Shown: piece after piece, positions 1-11,492 of the stretch | Layout of the letters: every line of letters starts with the position of its first letter | Position numbering within the stretch: position 1 is the first letter of the stretch | Assembly: GCA_014773175.1 (NCBI GenBank) | Contig: VXCM01000278.1 | Location: 164,529 to 228,528, forward strand | Direction: 5' to 3' | From: Lucifuga dentata | Lineage: Eukaryota > Chordata > Actinopteri > Ophidiiformes > Bythitidae | DNA length: 64,000 bases | Notes under the pieces: generated by a model | What the model saw: only the letters and a program-made list of their open reading frames with translations | Told to the model about the DNA's origin: nothing | The model's database searches: none | Translations under genes and position numbers: made by a program

Positions 1-21
1 CAGTGTGTATGAGTTATATGC

Positions 22-285
22 TTAAAGGAGCTTACCAGTGATTTTGAGCCCAATAAATACACGTTATGTTGCTGCCAGGCATTTTCCAAAACACACTGCT
101 GGAGTGGTAAATTTTAAAATTGTTTTTCCTACCTTCCAGGCAGCCATTGGTTTCAGATCAATCTATAAGCTATAAAAATCAACTTGTAGAGACTTGAAAC
201 ATGCTTGAGATAAGTAATCCATCACAGCAAACCACATGCCATTATTGTTTTCTCTCAAAGTTGCTTAATTTAAAAAATAATTTAT
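22..285 (+). mobile_element. TTAA-type MITE family, copy A (3'-truncated)
   Basis: The segment starts TTAAAGGAGC and shares long stretches with five other copies in the window. Shared blocks include the TTGAGCCCAATA motif, CATTTTCCAAAACA, the CTACCTTCCAGGCAGCC block, and ATCAACTTGTAGAGACTTGA. Similarity fades near 285 and no matching AGTCCTTTAA end follows, so this copy is truncated. It is a non-autonomous DNA element with no coding capacity. Confidence 0.75.
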
Positions 286-1512
286 CAAACACAGGACAAC
301 TGCATTCGCAAAGAGGAACAATAATAGCAGGTTTACAACTTAAAAAACTTAAAACACACTTAAAGACACTTAATGGGATACTAAGACCGTTTGGTTCTAT
401 CAATACCTCTGACAAAAACTGAACATTATGAGCTCCATGAATAATTTTACCAAAGGGCTTTTGTGTTATAAGACATATATGCCCCCCCCCNCCCACAGAT
501 AACTAACATAATAAGGTGTGTGTTTCCAGTCTGTCTAATGGAAATGGAGAAAATATCAGCAGACTCTGTCAGCCTAGCTTGCAGGTATGTAATGTAATAT
601 TAAAGTTAGGTAATATCCACACTGCACTGTTTTATCGCAGACATTTGGCCTTATAGTAAATTGTAAATCCTTCTCTATTACTGACACGTTTTCCTGTGTG
701 ATTTGGGGTTCGGTGGCCTGGAGCCTCTTCAGGTGCCTCCAGCGCAAAGCGTGTCAGCCAAATGAACATTAGTAACACAGCGCAGGAGTAGATGATTCAG
801 AGGGCATTGATAGACAGGTGTGCTCTCCAGAAAACCATTCAGTTCTTAATGCCTGAATGACACATCTGATTCTGTCGCACAGCCAGTCGAAAAGCATTTG
901 GAATTCAGATCCGTGCCATTCATCTCTGCCAGAGTCGTATGTTCCCTCATCAAACCTCTCAGACTGAAAGCTGAGGCCTCTCCCCTCTCCGCTTTAAACC
1001 AGAACAAAGATTTCAGGAAAATGGAACCCAAAAAAGGAAAAGCATTCCGTTTCAGAATTTTCAATATTACATGATAACACTTCATTTCCTGCTCTTCCAG
1101 TCAGATCAGTCGGTGTATGTGCGACTCCAACAGTCTTCTGTCGCTGACTGAAGAGTCTTATTCGGCAAAAACTCCAGCAGCTTGAGTGAATAATTCAGTG
1201 TTATCGGGAACGGAGACAGATAGGCTGTGTGGTTCCTCTGTGTTTCCCGCTAACACCGCTCTGCCACGTCCCCTCAGAGGATACACTACATGTGTTTTGG
1301 GGATGGGGGGCGGGGGGGGGTGAAGCAGACACTTCAGCAGCTTCCTGTTTCTCTGCTTTATCTCCTCGCTTTGACTTTTAGACAGAATAATACAGTGCAA
1401 GTGAGCAGTGCAGCAAAGCAGACGGCGGTGCGAAAAATGATTGTTTCACTTCAGATGCGCGCTGAAGAGGAGAATGTTTTCATTCATCCTCGTTAAACCT
1501 GTATGTTGAGCA

Positions 1513-1543
<31 letters not shown>

Positions 1544-1606
1544 NGTGTGTGTGTGTGCGTGTGTGTGCCTGTTTCGGTGGTTTTCCGGGTGTGTTCGCTC
1601 CCTCAG
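286..1606. other. Upstream of the first visible mfsd3 exon: no gene recognised
   Basis: This interval contains a poly-C run broken by an N (491), a short G-run near 1305-1320 and a (GT)n tract before 1606. No earlier mfsd3 exon is recognisable. Part of it is presumably an mfsd3 intron, since the exon at 1607 needs an upstream phase-1 partner. Confidence 0.5.
1514..1567. repeat. (GT)n microsatellite with an N
   Basis: A dinucleotide tract interrupted by a single N at 1544, just before the mfsd3 exon acceptor. Its true length is probably not resolved. Confidence 0.9.
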
Positions 1607-1716
1607 GTATGGCTGTCCTGAGCATGAGCGTTCAGCACTTCCTGGGCGGCCTCATCACCACGCTCACCTTTACTACCATGATGCATTGCACTCAGAGGGC
1701 TGAGGAGAGCATTCAG
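1607..1716 (+). CDS. mfsd3: mfsd3 penultimate coding exon (MFS transporter)
   Basis: This internal exon encodes part of a multi-pass membrane transporter of the major facilitator superfamily. It follows a CCCTCAG acceptor ending at 1606 and is followed by a GTAAAA donor at 1717. The first two bases complete a codon split across the previous intron. The next 36 codons begin MAVLSMSVQHFLGG, contain TTLTFTTMMHCTQRAEES, and end on a whole Gln codon, so the exon is phase 1 to phase 0. The hydrophobic stretch followed by a Cys/Gln/Arg turn matches the late transmembrane region of vertebrate MFSD3 as recalled, and it joins in frame to the next exon. The ATG at 1609 is internal and not a start. A GT microsatellite lies just upstream, and no earlier mfsd3 exon is visible, so the 5' part probably lies left of the window. 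MFSD3 is an orphan solute carrier with poorly defined substrate. Confidence 0.82.
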
Positions 1717-3058
1717 GTAAAACAGACTAATGCCTGCCATTAATCTTGGAGACCAAGATTAAAATAATTTTATGTGCTTATTATAATTTGGTTTTGTCAC
1801 GATTATGTAGGAGTTTCAGGAAATTGGAATCTGGATTTGATTATCTCGATTTTCTGCTCATTTCTCACCTGTCCTGATGTAATTATCCTATTTTGTACTG
1901 TTTAGTCATTTCCGTTGGTTATCAATGGAGGAGATCCTCGATATTCTGTACCACACCTACCCTCTCTGTCATCTACCTGTCAGTTCTCATCAGCTGTTTC
2001 CACCTGGACAGTCTCACCATCTTAACAGACCCAGTTTCCATTCATCACCTCTTTTCTTTTTGTTCCCCCTTTTCTGTGTTTTTTCTCCTCGTTGTCCCTC
2101 CTATCACCTCATTCTTTCTTTCTCTCTCTCCCTCTCCCTCTCCCTCTCCCNTGACATAACTCCTTTTGTCCCTGTCGTAACTGGGCCATCGTTGCCTGGA
2201 GGTGATCGCTGTTCACACAACCTCTCAGACGTCACTCAGTCAATCTCTGAAGGTGACAAATTATCATTTAAATTGCTGTCGGTTTTAAACTGAGAAAGAG
2301 GGGAGGAAATCACAGAGAATACTCGCAGACTGCAGCAAAGGTGTCTGCTAGTAGTAACGAATAAAAGATATCAAAAACAGAGCGCTAATCACAGCCGCTG
2401 ATGATGAAAACCACGATATCCCAGGGGTTAATTTGAGAGGTTCTCATGACATATACTGCTTTTTAGCGTGTTGCTATGTGTGTGTGGATGTGCGCAGCGG
2501 GACCTACACAGGAGGGGGGCCATTACCTTGCTTGTGTGTGTGTGTGCGCGTGCGTGTGTGTTCCTAAAGGTAGTGCTATCCAGTAACAGTAAGCTGATAG
2601 TGTGAGTGCTTGTTAACGATCCCCAGGAGAACGAAACCGAATCTGTTAAACAAGTTGCTCAGGATAAAGGCACTCCACTTAGCCATGGTCACACGGGCTC
2701 TCAGTGGTCTCTACCTCCACATACAGACCCGCCACAGCTCAGATCGCATAAACTCCACTCCCTCACGCACCATTTTCCTCATTCCAGTTTGAGAAACTTT
2801 CTGAGCAGAATGGTTGTGATTAAAGAAATTGCGAGGGGTTGACATTTTGGTAGAAGCTTGAAGGATGATAAAGAATTACTAAACCAATATGATGCCAGTA
2901 AAATCATTAATTGCTGTTGGTGACTGCTGACATGCTTCAATTAAATTTAGGCAGCAGAATTGTAAGTAGTCGTCCTCTTTCAATGGTGTGAGCTAACAAA
3001 TGTTCTCCTGGGCCTGAGGAAGCTCAGAGGTTAGGTAATCTCTGCCTCTCGCTTCCCC

Positions 3059-3107
<49 letters not shown>

Positions 3108-3498
3108 GCTCCATCTTGAAAGCCTTAAGGCTGGGATCAGATACTGTTCTCCCTACTGGCCTCCATCCATCATCTCAGGCCATGATCTCACGCTTTCCTT
3201 TTCTAGCTTCCAGTCTTTTAACATTTATTTTTCAATATCAGACTTGCTCCTAAAGATTTTTAAATACACCATCTCTCCTTGTTAACTGTATTTTTGTATT
3301 ACAGTTTAAAGAACAAGTGTCAACGGTGTAACCACAATTCTACACTGGCTCCTTTTCTTTCTTTCCAATCTCAAACCCTCTGTTTCCCCCTTGTCCTTTT
3401 TCACCTCACCTCTCACCATTCTCTCGCCTTCCCCTCCTCCTTTTCCTGTTTCTCACAACATTCCCCTCATCCTGCCTTTCCATTGCCATTCTGCTTAG
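1717..3498 (+). other. mfsd3 last intron (1,782 bp)
   Basis: The intron is bounded by GTAAAA at 1717 and a pyrimidine-rich tract ending CTGCTTAG at 3498. It contains a CCCTCT-type repeat ending at a lone N (2151), a (CT)n tract at 3061-3105 and short GT runs. ORFs inside it show no recognisable protein and no conserved splice context. Confidence 0.75.
3061..3105. repeat. (CT)n microsatellite
   Basis: A pure CT tract inside the last mfsd3 intron. Confidence 0.9.
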
Positions 3499-3705
3499 GC
3501 GACACACTACAGTTTCCTAGCGACTCTGGAGGTCCTGGGGAAGCTGATGTTCGGCGCCCTGGCCGGAGGTGTGGTGGACTGGTTTGGTTTCCAAGTTGCC
3601 TTCCTCTTCTTCCTGACCCTCTCCGCTGGAACGGCCCTGCATGTCTGGACGGCTACCTTCACTGGTGCTCTTAGGGAGCATCAGCTCAAAGAGCAGCCCA
3701 AGTGA
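3499..3705 (+). CDS. mfsd3: mfsd3 terminal coding exon, C-terminus of the transporter
   Basis: The terminal exon encodes 68 residues and a TGA stop at 3703-3705. It opens with ATHYSFLATLEVLGKL, which corresponds to the strongly conserved start of the last MFSD3 region as recalled, QATHYS.LATLEVLGKL. Two hydrophobic segments follow: one around LMFGALAGGVVDWFG (roughly residues 15-31 of the exon) and one around VAFLFFLTLSAGTALHVW (residues 34-52). These fit the last two transmembrane helices. The tail, ending REHQLKEQPK, is short, charged and presumably cytosolic. The acceptor TTAG at 3498 keeps the frame with the Gln codon that ends the previous exon. No frameshift or internal stop is present, so this allele looks functional at its 3' end. 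Homology is recognised by motif memory, not by a search. Confidence 0.87.
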   Translation, partial: ATHYSFLATLEVLGKLMFGALAGGVVDWFGFQVAFLFFLTLSAGTALHVWTATFTGALREHQLKEQPK

Positions 3706-4237
3706 GATGAAGATCAGGATAAAAGTTAACGATATAGGACAACTGCAGGTGCTGAGAACATTATCAAATACCCAGAGTTTGAATACAAGTAGTAAGACAC
3801 CTCACATTTAGTTAAATATAACCTGTAAATCATCAGTAAGTCTTCATATCAGTTTCAGAGGTTCTGAATGTCTGGCATTTTGCAGATGATCAGACGTACG
3901 ATCATAAACTCTGATGTGACACATGCCATTGTTGTTCATATTTTTTCTTTAAGTTTACACAGTTCACTGGCAAAATTGGCCTTATTTGTGTTTTATCTTG
4001 GATTTAAAAATGGCTGGGAAGGTCTTAAAATTTCCTTGATGAACCTCACAGATGCTGTGTTGGTATGGATGGACGCATTGCTCTTTTGCAGCTTGGAGTT
4101 TTCATGACTGGGTGCAATTAATTTTTTTGGGTTTACTTTCAGGAAGAGTCAACACTGTATTAAGTGTGGAGGAGTAAAATGCTAATCTAAGCTAAACAGA
4201 TAATCATCTGAGCCATTTAATGTTTCGATAAGCCAGC

Positions 4238-4243
4238 AATAAA
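4238..4243 (+). terminator. Poly(A) signal AATAAA (proximal)
   Basis: A canonical hexamer lies 533 bases after the mfsd3 stop, with a T/G-rich stretch about 30-55 bases downstream. It is a plausible proximal cleavage site for mfsd3. Confidence 0.45.
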
Positions 4244-5112
4244 GAGCTGCAGCTAGAAGCAATACAACGATTGTAATGCTTGTTGTATCATGTTGTACTG
4301 TATGTCAATATGTTAATCATTCTCCTAAGTTGAAATGGTTTATACTTTTAAAAGTTTTTTGCTACCTTGTTTCAGCCCTGTGTGGTATGATAAATAGAGG
4401 TGGATATACAGTAGTCACACAAAAAAAGTATACACTCATCACAGCAAATGTGCATATACAGAAGTTTGCAATACCACAACAGTTAGCCAAACTTTCTGTT
4501 TCACTTTAGAAATTAAGCAAAAATGCACTTCAGTTCAGCATTTATTCACTTGAGTTATTCTACATTATAATTACTCTCTTGTCTTGGTTAATAAATCAAA
4601 TGATCAGAATATCAAAACAAACTTCTTTATAAAGTTTGAAAGACCAATGCCACAAGCATGTTGCAGTTCCTGTTAACATCATTTGACTTGTGTCTTTTAT
4701 TCTTAATGCACAACAAATGCACAATAAATTGTCAGTCTTAATACTGTATAATATTTTTTTTCTGAGCAAAAAGGAAAATATATATCAGCATAGAATTTTT
4801 TATTTATTTATTATATAAAAATAAGAATTCCCATGTACATAAGTGAATGTATTCAAAGAAATACAGTCTTACATTTGCTAGTTGTGTCAACAGGGAACAG
4901 GCAAATAATATAATGAGGATGGACTAGCGAAATGGATGCTGCTCTCATAATAGAGAGATAAAGTCATAAAGTCATAGATAAAAGTCATAACCAGACGTTA
5001 TTGTTGGTTCACAGTGATCCATATAGCCGAACTCTGTCGAACAGAATTAGAGCACTTGTTGCAAAGCACATCTTGTGTCTCTTAGCTGTGTTGTCTGAGA
5101 TTTGCACATAAA

Positions 5113-5118
5113 AATAAA
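5113..5118 (+). terminator. Poly(A) signal AATAAA (distal)
   Basis: A canonical hexamer is followed 23-39 bases later by a strong GT-rich element (5141-5157). Spacing and composition are textbook for a vertebrate cleavage and polyadenylation site. It is the better of the two candidate mfsd3 ends. Confidence 0.55.
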
Positions 5119-5732
5119 GCTGCTGAGTGAATTTTTGGCATCTGTGGTGTTTGTGTCTGACCTGCAGCCATGCAGCATTTTACTTCTTGTCATACTCACT
5201 AGATTTTACCTAATTTTCTCTGCCAGGGGAGAAATCCTGTGTGTCCTCTGAGGACGATCCCACCTTTCACAATGCACTGTGACTTACAGGTGTTACAAAC
5301 ATAAAGCTCTCTGTATTCTGGCTATAGGCTATAGAAATGAATGGGGCCCGTGTCACTGGATCCACAACCTATACAGCTCTAATAACACAACAAATGCTGT
5401 GAAGGAGGATTAGACCAGCTTACATGGCCTCTCAATGCACCTCCACTTCACACTTTCTCACCCAGCCGCATTATCCGAGCCTCCTGTTTGTATAGTGGGA
5501 GAGGCAATGCATGGATACAGAGGGAGGATTTGAGTACAGAGGCTTATGTTTTATCCACTCGCTCTTCTCAGTAAAGAGCGAGGAGTAAGGAGTGATGGGC
5601 CTGTTTATGTTGGCGTCTTTTGAAAAGTCACATGAAACCATAAGCCCTCTGCCTGATGTTCATCTAAAGTTTTGACAAGAAAGTTTTTCTTGCTCAAGTG
5701 CAGTTGTTTCTGATGTATATGATTCTCTAAAG

Positions 5733-6032
5733 TAGAGTTTCTCAAACTGTGGTACCTGTGTGGTACTTGGAGTACCCCCCGGTGGTACGCCAGATGACAA
5801 TAGAAATTTCACAAATAAAATGGGTTAAGTTTATTGTTATTTTTTAATTAAAATTATCACCTTTTGTATATACTTTGTTTTACATTGGTTCGGTTACTTT
5901 CCGTGCTCATGCTGTAAGATTCTCAATTTCATGGCAGCACACATGCATGCTTGAGGTTTTTCTGTGATTTTTCTTACAGTTGACGGCTTGTGGGTGAGGT
6001 GATATTTAGTTCAAAAAGTTTGATAATCGCTG
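5733..6032. mobile_element. hAT-like (Charlie-type) non-autonomous element
   Basis: The left end TAGAGTTTCTCAAACTG and the right end AAAGTTTGATAATCGCTG are imperfect inverted repeats of the type CAG-G-TTCTCAAAC found in hAT elements. Candidate 8-bp target duplications (5725-5732 and 6033-6040) agree at only 5 of 8 positions, so the insertion is old. The interior has a GGTAC-rich stretch near 5760-5790 and no ORF. Confidence 0.6.
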
Positions 6033-6040
6033 CTTTAATC

Positions 6041-7551
6041 AATCAGAAACAAGAGTTTCAGAGTTGAGCCAAACTTTGTAGAAGTGTTAAGATCAGTAGC
6101 CTCGATCAACTAAGTATTATCAGATTCAATCATCTGGCTAGTATTGATAATGCGTATACGTACAGGTGAATGCTTCCAAGCTTTTAGCTACTTTTAAAGG
6201 TTTTAAGGGTTAAGATGCTGATGACTGAAACAGTATTTTCATGGTAATATTGAATGTGTGGTACAGGAAATAAGCATTAGTATGTTGTGAGTTGATTACT
6301 CGTTAGTTTGACAGAATAAAAACAACTTTGGTGAAGTTTTTTCACCAAGTTGAGTCTATAAGCAGTTGTAGCCAATGAACTGTACATCACTGCAGCATCT
6401 GTGCTGCTGCTGTTGCCTGTGTTTGTTCTAATGTGCAGTCTAGAGGGTGAGGAAAGGTAGACAATTGGTCTGGATCCTACAGTGCTGATGAGAGTGAGAC
6501 CTCCCACTGTGTTGCCAGATTGGCAGAAACCTCCCATGGAGACAGTGTGTGTCTCAGGTCCGCCCTTCCTGCCAGCGTTACCATTGTAGTTATACATTGT
6601 TGGATTTGATGTGTGTGTTACTGCCATGTTGCATGCTGCCTCACGTATAAACTCTTAACCTGTTGTAACAATAACAGTGGGAATTACATAAGGAGACCTG
6701 TTGTCATGTGAAAGGGAAGTGTCATTACTGGATTTGTTAGACGTGATGTAAATATAAAGTGTATGTTACACGTATCAAAGAAGATGGATCGGGCAATTAT
6801 ACCGTGAATCATTTCCTTTGAAATGCCAGTACACATGGTGCACCCATGTGTGAATTCCTAAACTGTTATCCTCAGAGTCAGATTCCCTAGTGTGGATTTA
6901 TAAGGAAGGGTAAGGCTGGGTATTCTTTTATGTCCAGAGCTATTCCATTTCACTCATTAACAATCAAGCCGGGGCACAAGTCTGGTCACATCACCAACTT
7001 TATCCTGCTATCACACAGGAGACACAGCAAAAGGATAGGCCTGCTCATTCACTCAGTGCCAAGTCTGCCAGCGCTGATCCGCTAATCACAGCGTCACGAG
7101 ATGCTCTACAATGACACCCAAACAATAGAAAACACAGGAAATAATAAGGTAGATTTTATGAACTACCAAGAACGGAGAGAGAGAGAGAGAGTTCAGTGAC
7201 AGTTACATCTCTTGCCTGGTAGAGTTACCTCTGGGGAGAGAGGGATGGAAAAGCAGTGAGATAGGATGGGAGGGAGGAAGAGAACGCAACATGTTTTAAT
7301 CTCAGCAAACAAAGGTGTTGTATCTCTTTTTTTTCCCTTTTGTCTCTGAGTGCCCAAGGGAGAAGAGGTGTTGGCTTTTTGCGCTGCTTTTGTCCTCTGG
7401 CCGGCAGAATGGCCTTCTGGGAAACTTGAGTTGGCAGGTGGAGGAGCGAGCAGCAGCATCAGGTGTCACCATGTTTCGTCCACTAGTGTTTACTTTTTGT
7501 TTATTTGCAGAATGAGAGACATGGACACCTCTCTCTCTCTCTCTCTGTCTG

Positions 7552-7605
<54 letters not shown>

Positions 7606-8546
7606 ATTCTCAGCTCCTCTTCCTCTTCCCACCACTTTGTCCTTTGTTTTCCTCTGTTCTCTTCCTCCTTTCTCAGTTCTCAATGAGCTTCATCATCCGC
7701 TCATATGGGAGATCCAAGTTTCTTTTTGTTAGCATGTATAAGCAAACACCAGCAATCTGTAACAGTAGAATCAATTTGGTTTAGTTATTTCACTCTTCAT
7801 CAGTCAGACATAAAGGTTATTTGATCACCTGAATACCACACCACATAGGAAATGGAGTCACAGTGATAAAGGCTGAAGATGATTGTTTTTGTTCATGTAA
7901 GTTTTTTGATGGCGACCAATGCACAAGAAGCTCCACGAACATTTTAGACTTGGTGCTTTGTATCCAGTTAAGCCATTTTAGTATGTTATGAGACAACATC
8001 TTTAACTGATGAATTGAAATAAAAGTGGAAAGTAATACAGCTCCTGTAGTTCAGTATATTCCACACCTCACAGATTTAACAGGCACGCAACCTCTGCACG
8101 AGTCGCTGACCTGAGCCTTCGTCTCCCATTTCGATTGGCAGACAATGGTCATCACATTGATTGCTTACATCATTAAAATGCTGATGAATGATGCCATGGT
8201 TTATGATGAAGAAGTCAGAATGATGAAGAAAATTCTGACTTGTGTGTTTAGGTGGCAGTTACGTTGAAATATCCAATATTTATTTCCACGTATGAATGTG
8301 GCCCAAAACAGATCTAAGTATGACGTGTGTGTGTTTTACATGTTTGATATGCACCTACTGGTGTAAATGTAGACAAAGAAACAGAACAGTTTAATTTTGA
8401 TGGGCCCTGATTTTTTTGTACTGTCAGTACTTGCATCAAGTATATCTAGCACCATATATGCAGTGGAAATGGAAAAAATAATGATATAAACAAATCTATG
8501 TATATCAGAATTTGAGCAATATCTGTATTAATGTTGCCTCTGACAG
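6041..8546. other. Intergenic stretch, no gene supported
   Basis: The stretch holds a short (GA)n run near 7175, the (CT)n tract listed separately, and ORFs with no recognisable domains. The longest minus-strand ORF here (6277-6627) has no motif and is not flanked by convincing signals. Confidence 0.5.
7531..7603. repeat. (CT)n microsatellite
   Basis: An interrupted CT tract that produces spurious Ser/Leu-rich and Arg/Glu-rich ORFs on the two strands. Confidence 0.9.
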
Positions 8547-8621
8547 GAACACCAACAAAAACTCATCACAACAGCTCTGGTGCGTCATGAACAATCATTG
8601 CGCTGCAGACTGAAACAGCAG
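8547..8621 (+). CDS. Candidate 75-nt exon, gene unknown
   Basis: An exon-like island lies between a CCTCTGACAG acceptor (ending 8546) and a strong CAG|GTGAGTG donor (from 8622). It is exactly 25 codons, phase 0 to phase 0, open in that frame, and begins EHQQKLITTALVRHEQ, an amphipathic charged sequence that could be helical. I do not recognise the protein, and no flanking exons were found within several kb. It could be an isolated small exon of a gene on the + strand or a chance match; the odds favour chance. Confidence 0.2.
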
Positions 8622-9753
8622 GTGAGTGTGTTTCAAGTGCTGATTTAAAACAGCTATTCAGCTTGTCTTTAAGCTGTCATTTCTCAATGCTGTATTAGCA
8701 CGGCCACAGACGCATTAAACGAACAGATTTTTAACAATGCAAAATGCACCTAATGCTCAGAGAGGAACAGGAAAACAAAGCAGAGCTTGAGGTATGATGG
8801 GACCAGGACACATGGTGGAAGGCTAGGAAAAGAGGCAGAGCAGACAGAGGAGCAGCAAGGGTTCAATTTGCTGTTAGCTAAGACACAACGACTGAACTGT
8901 AACTCTAGCCTGAGGAGTGCTGGTGTATTTTCTTCCATTGCAGGCAGGCGGATATCTTTACCAGGTGACAACACATCTCTGTGTGTAGATCACATGGCCT
9001 GATCGCCACTGTGGGAACATGCAGCAAGGTGTAGTCTCCCTTTATGATGGTTTATGGACTGAAAGCAAAAGAAAACTCAGGGAATCTGAGTTGTTTAATC
9101 TTAGGGGATAATTATTTTTTGTATATGATGTACAAATGTCACATTTTATGCTAAAATTCTTTTGTAAAATATTCATTGATTCAGATGATTGTTTCCAGGT
9201 TTGTGTCTTGAAAAAATTCAAGCATTTCTGGCATATATAACAATCTGCAAAACAAATTCAGTACATGACCAATTATCTTGTTCTGCTATCTCAAAGTGTC
9301 TGATAATCTTGTTTTTCCACTATTTTGTAGTAGGTATTTGGATACTGTTAATTCCAAAATCACAACATAATAATCCCCTGCTTTTAATTGGGAAACAGCC
9401 ATTTTCAATTTTGATGAGAGTCTAAGAAAAATTTCAATTATGTTCAACCGAAATCGGATGCATTCACCTTAACAGCCTCTGAGCAGAAACAGCAAGCCCG
9501 ACCTTGTGGAATAAGTTAATGTAAGAATCAACTGTATGTTCCCTACTCATTTCATTAATAATACACAACTCATTTTCATACAGAATCTCCACTCCCTGCC
9601 AACATAATCAGTTTTCTATTTTTAGATACAATCTTTTAATTGGCATGAATATTCCAATGAGACACAAAGAAGTGTGTGTTGAGGGTGGCAGTGTAAACAG
9701 TGTGTAAGAATAAGAAAAAGTAAGACATAGATACAATATCTCATAAGTCTCTC

Positions 9754-9793
9754 TTCTCTACACACCCTGTTTCTTCTCTTTCATTTTCTGTCA
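9754..9793 (+). repeat. 40-bp direct repeat, copy 1
   Basis: Identical over 40 bases to 10851-10890, with an AAGTCTC match a few bases upstream of both. The sequence is pyrimidine-rich but not a simple repeat. Confidence 0.8.
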
Positions 9794-10850
9794 GTTCAGT
9801 ATACATACTGTGCACTGCATCTATGTATATATTTACACTACAGTTCTAGGGTGAAAATTGTAAATAGATGTGTGTATGTGTCTCTGTGTGAAACTTTCTA
9901 TAGAATTTTTCCACAAGGACAGAGATGTGATTTGTTTTGCAGAGATTTCAGAGTTAGGGACAGGATTTCACAGGACAATAGACTTGGCTGATTCTTTGGG
10001 TTCTCTAGGTCACGTCTTCTTTTTCTGTTACTTCCGATTTTACATTCCAGTTATAAATGAAAGATATTATGGGTAGTTCATAAAACACTGTGCCGGATTT
10101 AACGTATCAATAAGGACAAGTAGCTTCACACAACCATGTTCCTTCACTCATAAAAGCCATTTGCCACTCTTGAAAGAGGCATAACTATAGTATGTTTTTA
10201 TTTACATGCCTATAATACATACAAGCTATTCATAAAACAAAATTTTGCAAAAATTAAGACCTCTTTCAGTCTGGTGGTTAATGGTGTGGTATGAAATCTT
10301 TGTGATATATTTGCCTCACATGCGTTAGTGATCAATAAAGCTGATATGTAAGCCCATTCAGCCAATCAGTCTGTTTAAATGCAAGTTTTGATCTCATCTC
10401 CTACACATTCTAGTGGCACTGCACCTCTTCCTCAAGCCTCATCCTCTGCACTCTCACACACATGTCAGTCTATTCGACAATCAAGTTATTTAAAATGAAC
10501 CAAAAATGTCTGGCAGGGCAAGCCAGAGGGAGCTCCATACAGGTTTCTAGAAGACTCAGGGAAATTATCGGAGTTGTGTGTTTTTGAAGTGATGGCGCTT
10601 CTCTGCTGGTGAAACAGGGATTCTGCTGTTCTGCTATTCTGTCTCTCAGTGACGGGCTTGGATGTGACAAGCTGCCAGCTCATATGGTGTTGAGTCTGAG
10701 TCATTTAGCTCCAGTCTGCCTCCATCTCCAAGCTCAAACCCATTCAGAATGACTTTCCACATCCCCAGTCCCTCAGTCGCCCCTTACCACTCCAACTTCT
10801 CTCCCAGCCTCATTTGGACCATTAGGGCCAAGACAGGAGAAGTCTCATTC

Positions 10851-10890
10851 TTCTCTACACACCCTGTTTCTTCTCTTTCATTTTCTGTCA
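10851..10890 (+). repeat. 40-bp direct repeat, copy 2
   Basis: Second copy of the segment at 9754-9793, 1.1 kb away in the same orientation. Confidence 0.8.
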
Positions 10891-11492
10891 TCTATTTTCA
10901 ACACCATCCCTCCATCTCATTGACTTCACATGCGGACAACCCATCAGGACTAGTTGTTTACAGGGGATTTAACAGTCTGTGTGATGGTGTTTAAATGGTT
11001 CCAGCTCTAGAAGTTCATCTATCTCAGGGCCTCCTGGTTGTGTGGCCTTTGTAAGTCAGTTACCCTCCATCCATTCATCTCTCATCTCATTTATCTATCT
11101 GGTCTCTGTCGTCTCTTAGCTTTTTAATAACAGCTGAAAAAAGTTTCTTAAAGGACCATACCGGTGGTTTTGCATGTTTGAGCTCAATATATAAAACCTG
11201 CTTGCATGTTATGTTACTGACAACCATTTCCCAAAGCATACTACTGGAGTGGAATATTGCAGTGGAAGGTAGAAAAAATATTAGAATTATATTTTCTACC
11301 TTCCATACTGTCATTGTTTAAGTTCATTCCAGGATGCTGTTAAAATCAATGCGTAGAGACTTGAAATGCACTTGAGATAAATAATCCATCACAGCGAACA
11401 CGTCGTCAAATATTTTGTCGAAGTAACTTTATTTTATCACTCCAACATGGAGCTGCACGAAAGAAAATGTTTGTCTCCACCAGGGAATATCA

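Larger units (their letters stand above)
3706..5160 (+). other. mfsd3: mfsd3 3' UTR (probable extent)
   Basis: The sequence after the stop is AT-rich and non-coding in all frames. Two canonical poly(A) signals define probable alternative ends: AATAAA at 4238-4243 followed by a GT-rich stretch near 4270-4300, and AATAAA at 5113-5118 followed by a GT-rich stretch near 5141-5157. The distal signal would give a 3' UTR of about 1.4 kb. The end point is inferred; transcript data are needed to fix it. Confidence 0.5.
8622..11147. other. Intergenic stretch, no gene supported
   Basis: Mostly AT-rich unique sequence. It holds two copies of an identical 40-bp segment (9754-9793 and 10851-10890), reported as a finding. 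No ORF has recognisable domains. Confidence 0.5.

Noticed and set aside
530..584. 55-nt exon-like segment (TTTCCAG acceptor, GTATGT donor) upstream of mfsd3
   Set aside because: Its open frames leave the exon in phase 0 or 2, whereas the mfsd3 exon at 1607 needs one carried base (phase 1). The peptide resembles no MFSD3 segment I know.
4400..4480. Possible Tc1-like terminal sequence (GTCACACAAAAAAAGTATAC)
   Set aside because: No matching inverted copy or TA-flanked end was found nearby, and it falls inside the probable mfsd3 3' UTR.
6277..6627. 116-codon minus-strand ORF
   Set aside because: No domain, no repeats, no splice or promoter context; ORFs of this length occur by chance in 64 kb.
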